Assembly: GCA_020438915.1 (NCBI GenBank)
Contig: JAGQTR010000029.1
Span: 1-10,234, forward strand
Source: Mycobacterium sp.
GTDB taxonomy: Bacteria > Actinomycetota > Actinomycetes > Mycobacteriales > Mycobacteriaceae
Direction: 5' to 3'
DNA length: 10,234 nt
In this document: one piece after another, positions 6,305-10,234 of the stretch
How the letters are laid out: each line of letters starts with the position of its first letter
How positions within the stretch are numbered: the stretch's first letter is position 1
Position numbers and translations under genes: made by a program
The notes under the pieces: generated by a model
Told to the model about the DNA's origin: nothing
What the model saw: only the letters and a program-made list of their open reading frames with translations
Databases searched by the model: none

Positions 6305-6804
6305 GTCAGCGACTCCAGCGCCTTGTTCTCCACCGAGATCCGCACTCGCAGCAGCGCGGCGTTCAGCACGGTGAACACCGTCGCGGTGATCCACGCACTG
6401 TGTACCAGCGGCAGCGCGATGCCCTCGAGCACCACCGCCACGTAGTTGGGGTGCCCGACGAACCGGTACGGCCCACCGGTGACCCGGGCCGCAGCGGGAA
6501 CGACGACCACCCGGGTGTTCCACTGCCGGCCCAGTGTGCCGATGCACCACCAGCGCAGCGCCTGGGCGACCAGTACCACGCCGAGCATCGGCCAGCCCAG
6601 CGCCGGGATGAACTCGCGGTGGGCGGCCTCCACCAGGCAGCCGGCCAGCAGCGCAGTGTGCAGCAAAACCATCAGCGGGTAATGGCCGGCGCCCACCTCG
6701 ACACCGCCGTGGGCCCGGCTCCATCGCAGATTTCGTTGGGAGACTACGAGTTCGGCGACGCGTTCGGCGGCGACCGCGGCGATCAGCACACTGTAGGCGA
6801 GCAT
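6301..6804 (-). CDS. Isoprenylcysteine carboxyl methyltransferase-family membrane methyltransferase (SrsB-type)
   Basis: 167 residues, mostly hydrophobic, with four to five predicted membrane helices (about 1-22, 43-60, 68-90, 120-150). The C-terminal half carries the ICMT/PEMT signature for S-adenosylmethionine binding: GPYRFVGHPNY at 111-121, Glu127 in VVLEG, and RVRISVEN at 153-160. In most relatives that I recall the residue before HPNY is arginine; here it is Gly118. Bacteria with no prenylated proteins use this family on small lipids, and SrsB of S. griseus O-methylates alkylresorcinols. The placement between a type III polyketide synthase and a flavoprotein supports the same role. The start ATG 6804 is two bases after the synthase stop and its stop overlaps the next ATG. 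A longer frame upstream to 6966 exists but would run inside the synthase gene in another frame, so I excluded it. Confidence 0.87.
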   Translation of the reverse strand: MLAYSVLIAAVAAERVAELVVSQRNLRWSRAHGGVEVGAGHYPLMVLLHTALLAGCLVEAAHREFIPALGWPMLGVVLVAQALRWWCIGTLGRQWNTRVVVVPAAARVTGGPYRFVGHPNYVAVVLEGIALPLVHSAWITATVFTVLNAALLRVRISVENKALESLT

Positions 6805-6806
6805 GC

Positions 6807-7883
6807 TTAGCCCCAACGCAGTAGGACGAGCTCGGAGCAGAAGCCGGGACCCATCGCCATCAGCAGACCCGGTGCTGCGGCGGCCGGCTTCTCGGCGCGG
6901 GTGTCTCTCAGCACGTGCAGTACCGACGACGACGACATGTTGCCCACGTCGGCCAACGAGCGCCACGTCAAAGCGAGGTCATCGTCGGTGAGCCCGAGGG
7001 TGGTGATGATCGCCTCGATGACCTTGGGGCCACCCGGGTGTGATACCCACGTCACGATGTCGGAGACGGTGAGGTCGTGGTCGCCCAGGAAGCCGCTCAC
7101 GTCGTCGCCGAGATACCGTTCGATGAGCTCGGGGAGGTCCGGCGAGAGGATCAGCTGGAAGCCCGTCCGGCCGACCTTCCACCCCATGGTGCCCAATGAG
7201 TCCGGGTACATCCGGCTGCGCGAGTCGAGCACCTCGGGCCCGGTCGCGTCGATCTTGCCGGCGCGGTCCTCGCCCACGGCGATCACTGCCCCGGCGCCGT
7301 CACCGAACAGCGCGCTGCCGACCAGGCTGGCGATGGTCGGCTCGGCGGCGGGGTAGGTCAGTGAGCACAGTTCCACCGACACCAGTGCGGCGACCTGACC
7401 GGGTGCGCCGCGCAGGTAATCGTGCATTCGGGCGATACCGGCGGCGCCGGCCACGCAACCCAGGCCGAACAGCGGTGCCCGGCGTACATCGGGCCGAAGT
7501 CCCAGCCGGTCCACCATGCGCGCGTCCAGCGACGGCACCGCGATACCGGTGACGGTGGTCGTCATGATCATGTCGAGATCGGCTGGGCGCAGACCTGCTT
7601 CGTCGAGCGCGGCCGTCAGCGCCTCGCAGGCCAGATCCAGAGCGTGCTCGAGGTAGATGTCGTTGGCCTCGCCGAAGTCGTTCAGTGACGGATAGCGCTC
7701 GATCGGAAGCACAAAATGGCGGGCGTTCACCCCGGCGTTCTCATGCAGCCCGCGCACTACCTCACTGAAATCGGTGAACGCCGGGACGCCCAGAAAGACC
7801 TCGGTGATCTCGGGCTGGGTGTAGCGGTGCGGCGGCAACGCCCCCTGGCAGCCGGCAATCACACTGATTGGACTGTTGGTCAT
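6807..7883 (-). CDS. Type III polyketide synthase (chalcone/alkylresorcinol-synthase family)
   Basis: 358 residues, the normal length for a bacterial homodimeric type III PKS, which condenses malonyl-type extender units onto an acyl-CoA starter and cyclises the product. The thiolase-fold triad is complete: Cys143 in FGLGCVAGAAG, His282 in SHPGGPKVIE and Asn315 in DVGNMSSSS. GDGAGAVI (194-201) and the C-terminal AMGPGFCSEL (the GFGPG loop) are also family hallmarks. The neighbours predict a long fatty starter and an alkylresorcinol or alkylpyrone product, as for SrsA and the mycobacterial Pks10/Pks11/Pks18 enzymes. Chain length and ring type cannot be read from sequence. ATG 7883 overlaps the MmpL stop (ATGA) and has GAGG seven bases upstream, so synthase and exporter are made together. 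The cytosolic enzyme probably works at the membrane because its products are lipids. Confidence 0.93.
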   Translation of the reverse strand: MTNSPISVIAGCQGALPPHRYTQPEITEVFLGVPAFTDFSEVVRGLHENAGVNARHFVLPIERYPSLNDFGEANDIYLEHALDLACEALTAALDEAGLRPADLDMIMTTTVTGIAVPSLDARMVDRLGLRPDVRRAPLFGLGCVAGAAGIARMHDYLRGAPGQVAALVSVELCSLTYPAAEPTIASLVGSALFGDGAGAVIAVGEDRAGKIDATGPEVLDSRSRMYPDSLGTMGWKVGRTGFQLILSPDLPELIERYLGDDVSGFLGDHDLTVSDIVTWVSHPGGPKVIEAIITTLGLTDDDLALTWRSLADVGNMSSSSVLHVLRDTRAEKPAAAAPGLLMAMGPGFCSELVLLRWG

Positions 7884-10192
7884 GAGATCGCCTCGTTCTC
7901 TGCGTCTTTAGGGGGTTGAGCGTGGCTGGTGGGTTGGCCGCCCAGTGCCTCGCTGAAGCCCAGACGGGCATGCACCCGTTTGAGCCAGTGCGGCGCCCAC
8001 CAATTCGATTCCCCCATCAGACGCATGAACGCGGGCACCAACACCATGCGCACCAACGTCGCATCCACGAGCACCGCAAGTGTCAGGCCGAGGCCGAACA
8101 TCCGCATGAACGACACGTTGGAAGCGATCAGTGCCGCAAACGAGATGGACATGATCAGTGCGGCGGCGGTGATGATGCGGCCGGTATAGGCAATGCCCAA
8201 CGCCACCGCCTCCTCGTTGGCCGCTGCTGCGTGGGCGCGGCGACCGTCGCCGTTCACCACACCGGTTTCCCGCAATTCCAGCCAGCATTCATGGATACGT
8301 GCGACCAGAAACACCTCGTAGTCCATCGACAACCCGAAGGCGATACAGAACAGCAGCACCGGCATGTTCGCCACCAGCGTGCCGGTCGGGGTCGTCCCCA
8401 GGCCGGAAAGGTGGCCCTCCTGGAAGATCCACACCAACGCGCCGAACGCGGCGGTCAGTGATAAGAGGTTGAGCACCAACGCCTTCAACGGTACGACGAC
8501 GCTGCCGGTCAGAAGGAACAGCAGCGCGAACATGACGACGGCGATCACGCCGAGCACCAGTGGCAGCTTCGAGGTGATGGCCTCGACGCTGTCGCGGTTG
8601 ACCTGGGCGGTGCCCGTCATCAGAACTTCCTTCCCACCGGGACCGGTCACCGCGTGGAGTCGGTCGAGCTGGGTTTCCGAGGCATCGGAGAACAGCGGTG
8701 CGGTACTGCTGACGGTGAGGAAGACGCTGCCCTGACTCTCGCCGGTCGGTGCGGAGGGCGGGCCGACCCGAACCCCGTCGACGAAGGTTCCGGTTGGGGC
8801 GGACACCGCGGGAACATCGGCCACCCGGGACAGTTCGGCGGCGTACCCGGACAGGTCGGCAGGCGCCAGGCCTCGGCTGTCGGGAACAACGACGGTGACC
8901 GCGGTGTCGGAGTTGTCGGCGAAGTCTTGGCGCAGCAGATCGCCGACCTGGTGCGCGGATGCCGACTGCGGCAGCACCCTGTCGTCGGGGAATCCCCACC
9001 GCACACCGGCGAACGGAGCACCGAGCGCGACCAGCAGCACCACGACGGCCAGACCCACGGGGAGGGCGCGGCGCATGACGGCTTTGGCGCAGCGATACCA
9101 GAACCGCTGTTCGACGGGAATGGGTGCCGGGTCGGGGCGGCGCAGCAACCGGCGGCCGAGCCGTCGAACATCGAGTGAGTCGAGTCGATCGCCGAGCAGC
9201 ACCAGCGCCGCGGGTGTCACGATGACAGCGGCCGCCGCCGCGAACGCCACGGTGGCCACCCCGGCGTAGGCGAACGACTTGAGGAAGTGCATCGGAAACA
9301 ACACCATCGCCGCCATCGACAGCGCGACCGTGGTGGCGGAGAAGATGACGGTGCGCCCAGCGGTGGTCATGGTGCGATTGAGGGCCTCGGCACGATCCAC
9401 GCCGCCGGCTAGTTCATCGCGGTAGCGGCTGATGATGAGCAGCGTGTAGTCGATCGCCAAGGCCAGACCCATCGCGGCGGCCAGGTTCAGCGCGAAGATC
9501 GACACGTCGGTGGCGAAGGTGACCAGCCGAAGCACCGCCAGCGCGCCGATGATCGCCATTCCGCCGATGGCGACCGGCACCGCAGCGGCCAGCAGTCCGC
9601 CGAACACCCAGACCAGAACCAGGAAGCTCAGCGGGACCGCCAGCGATTCCATGACCAGAAGATCGCGCTGAGAATGCTCGGTGACCTGGACGTTGACCAT
9701 CGCGGTGCCGCCGGTGCGCACGGTCACGCGGTCTCGGTCACGGCTGACCTCGTCGGAGATCTCGGCGGCGTATTCCTGCTGCTGAGCTTCGGTGCCATTG
9801 ATACCGGCCACGATGAGCCCGGCGGTGCGGTCCCGGCTGGCCAGATCGGCGGCGACCGCCGGTGGTGAGGTCCAGGCCGAGGAGACGTTGGCCACCTGCG
9901 GGCGATCGGTCAGGCCGTCGACGATGGCGATGCCGGCCTCGCGCGCCCGGGTGCTGTCGATGCCGTCCGGCGAGGAAACCACGATGATCATTGCGACGTC
10001 GCCCTGACCGAACTTCTCGGTGAGAACACTTGTGGCAAGCGTCGATTCGGAGTTCGGATCTTGAAAACCGCTGGGCGACAGGTCCTTGGCGACGGGCACC
10101 CCGAATATCCCCAGGGCAACTGTCAGCAGCGTCGCGGCGAGCAGGATACGGCGCGGCGCGGTGCGAGCCAGGATGGCGATTCGATACAGCAG
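7880..10192 (-). CDS. MmpL/RND-family lipid transporter with probable CTG start
   Basis: About 770 residues if translation begins at CTG 10192. It has the duplicated RND layout: helix 1 near 16-32, an extracytoplasmic loop to about 180, helices 2-6 (181-334), helix 7 (377-395), a second loop, and helices 8-12 (543-721). The proton-relay Asp-Tyr pairs are visible as ALAIDYTLLI (Asp248/Tyr249) and GLSMDYEVFL (Asp624/Tyr625). It is shorter than the 950-1000 residues of the large MmpLs and resembles ActII-ORF3-like exporters often found with polyketide genes. The only ATG/GTG/TTG start in frame, GTG 10099, would remove helix 1. A TAG precedes CTG 10192 directly, and GGAGG (10202-10198) is well spaced for CTG 10192 or CTG 10189. 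It overlaps the synthase gene by four bases. I infer that it transports the polyketide lipid. The family call is firm; the start is inferred. Confidence 0.9.
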   Translation of the reverse strand: MLYRIAILARTAPRRILLAATLLTVALGIFGVPVAKDLSPSGFQDPNSESTLATSVLTEKFGQGDVAMIIVVSSPDGIDSTRAREAGIAIVDGLTDRPQVANVSSAWTSPPAVAADLASRDRTAGLIVAGINGTEAQQQEYAAEISDEVSRDRDRVTVRTGGTAMVNVQVTEHSQRDLLVMESLAVPLSFLVLVWVFGGLLAAAVPVAIGGMAIIGALAVLRLVTFATDVSIFALNLAAAMGLALAIDYTLLIISRYRDELAGGVDRAEALNRTMTTAGRTVIFSATTVALSMAAMVLFPMHFLKSFAYAGVATVAFAAAAAVIVTPAALVLLGDRLDSLDVRRLGRRLLRRPDPAPIPVEQRFWYRCAKAVMRRALPVGLAVVVLLVALGAPFAGVRWGFPDDRVLPQSASAHQVGDLLRQDFADNSDTAVTVVVPDSRGLAPADLSGYAAELSRVADVPAVSAPTGTFVDGVRVGPPSAPTGESQGSVFLTVSSTAPLFSDASETQLDRLHAVTGPGGKEVLMTGTAQVNRDSVEAITSKLPLVLGVIAVVMFALLFLLTGSVVVPLKALVLNLLSLTAAFGALVWIFQEGHLSGLGTTPTGTLVANMPVLLFCIAFGLSMDYEVFLVARIHECWLELRETGVVNGDGRRAHAAAANEEAVALGIAYTGRIITAAALIMSISFAALIASNVSFMRMFGLGLTLAVLVDATLVRMVLVPAFMRLMGESNWWAPHWLKRVHARLGFSEALGGQPTSHAQPPKDAENEAIS

Positions 10193-10197
10193 CTAAG

Positions 10198-10202
10198 CCT
10201 CC
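10198..10202 (-). promoter_or_regulatory. GGAGG Shine-Dalgarno deciding a CTG start for the MmpL gene
   Basis: On the minus strand GGAGG is followed by CTTAG and then CTG CTG TAT CGA: five bases to the first CTG, eight to the second. It is the strongest ribosome site of this operon and stands where the conserved N-terminal helix must begin, but no ATG, GTG or TTG is there. Confidence 0.6.
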
Positions 10203-10234
10203 AGGTCCAGCAACGCGTCTACTCCTCTGACACG

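Noticed and set aside
6305..6724. N-terminal extension of the FAD protein frame
   Set aside because: The frame stays open upstream, but it would run through the methyltransferase gene in another frame. The Rossmann fold begins at once from ATG 6304, which has a ribosome site and the ATGA overlap.
7916..8999. Several open frames of 120-240 residues on both strands inside the MmpL gene
   Set aside because: All are in alternative frames of a complete RND transporter and are Arg/His/Pro-rich, without domains.
10193..10234. Possible 3' end of an upstream minus-strand gene (in frame to the TAG at 10195-10193, ending DALLDLEA)
   Set aside because: Only 13 codons are visible, another frame also gives a plausible end (TAG at 10221-10219), and the same open stretch could be an interrupted MmpL N-terminus, so no gene is called.

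Overview
The window reads as GC-rich actinobacterial DNA, most likely from a Mycobacterium/Mycolicibacterium species. The strongest taxonomic signal is an antigen 85 mycolyltransferase with its full catalytic triad, an enzyme used only by mycolic-acid bacteria. An SseB-type rhodanese, a short RND/MmpL transporter and very compact gene packing with 4-base ATGA overlaps agree with this. No rRNA, tRNA, CRISPR array, insertion sequence or phage gene was seen, and no gap between genes exceeds about 230 bases.

Layout. Positions 1-2134 (+ strand) hold the 3' part of an sseB-like sulfurtransferase, a small PNPOx/FDOR-fold flavoprotein, and a lipoprotein with an HEVGH zinc-protease motif. A convergent gene follows on the minus strand (2139-3191): an Ag85C-like secreted mycolyltransferase with a proline-rich tail. 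A 230-base divergent spacer separates it from a plus-strand diguanylate cyclase (3422-5362) with MASE1, PAS and GGDEF regions. The rest (5291-10192, minus strand) is one tightly coupled operon, transcribed from the right: MmpL/RND exporter, type III polyketide synthase, isoprenylcysteine-methyltransferase-like membrane methyltransferase, FAD-dependent oxidoreductase.

How the genes work together. The last three genes of the minus-strand operon have the same order and families as the Streptomyces griseus srsABC operon, which makes alkylresorcinols, methylates them and oxidises them to alkylbenzoquinones. Type III PKS-derived polyketide quinones have also been reported in mycobacteria. I infer that this operon makes a membrane phenolic lipid or lipoquinone, and that the co-translated MmpL protein moves it across or out of the membrane. 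The MmpL gene lacks a normal start codon at the position where its first membrane helix must begin. A GGAGG ribosome site there points to a CTG start, which is the most unusual sequence feature of the window. The 3' ends of the diguanylate cyclase gene and the polyketide operon overlap antisense by 72 bases. The left-hand genes look like ordinary housekeeping and cell-envelope genes with no evident tie to the lipid operon.
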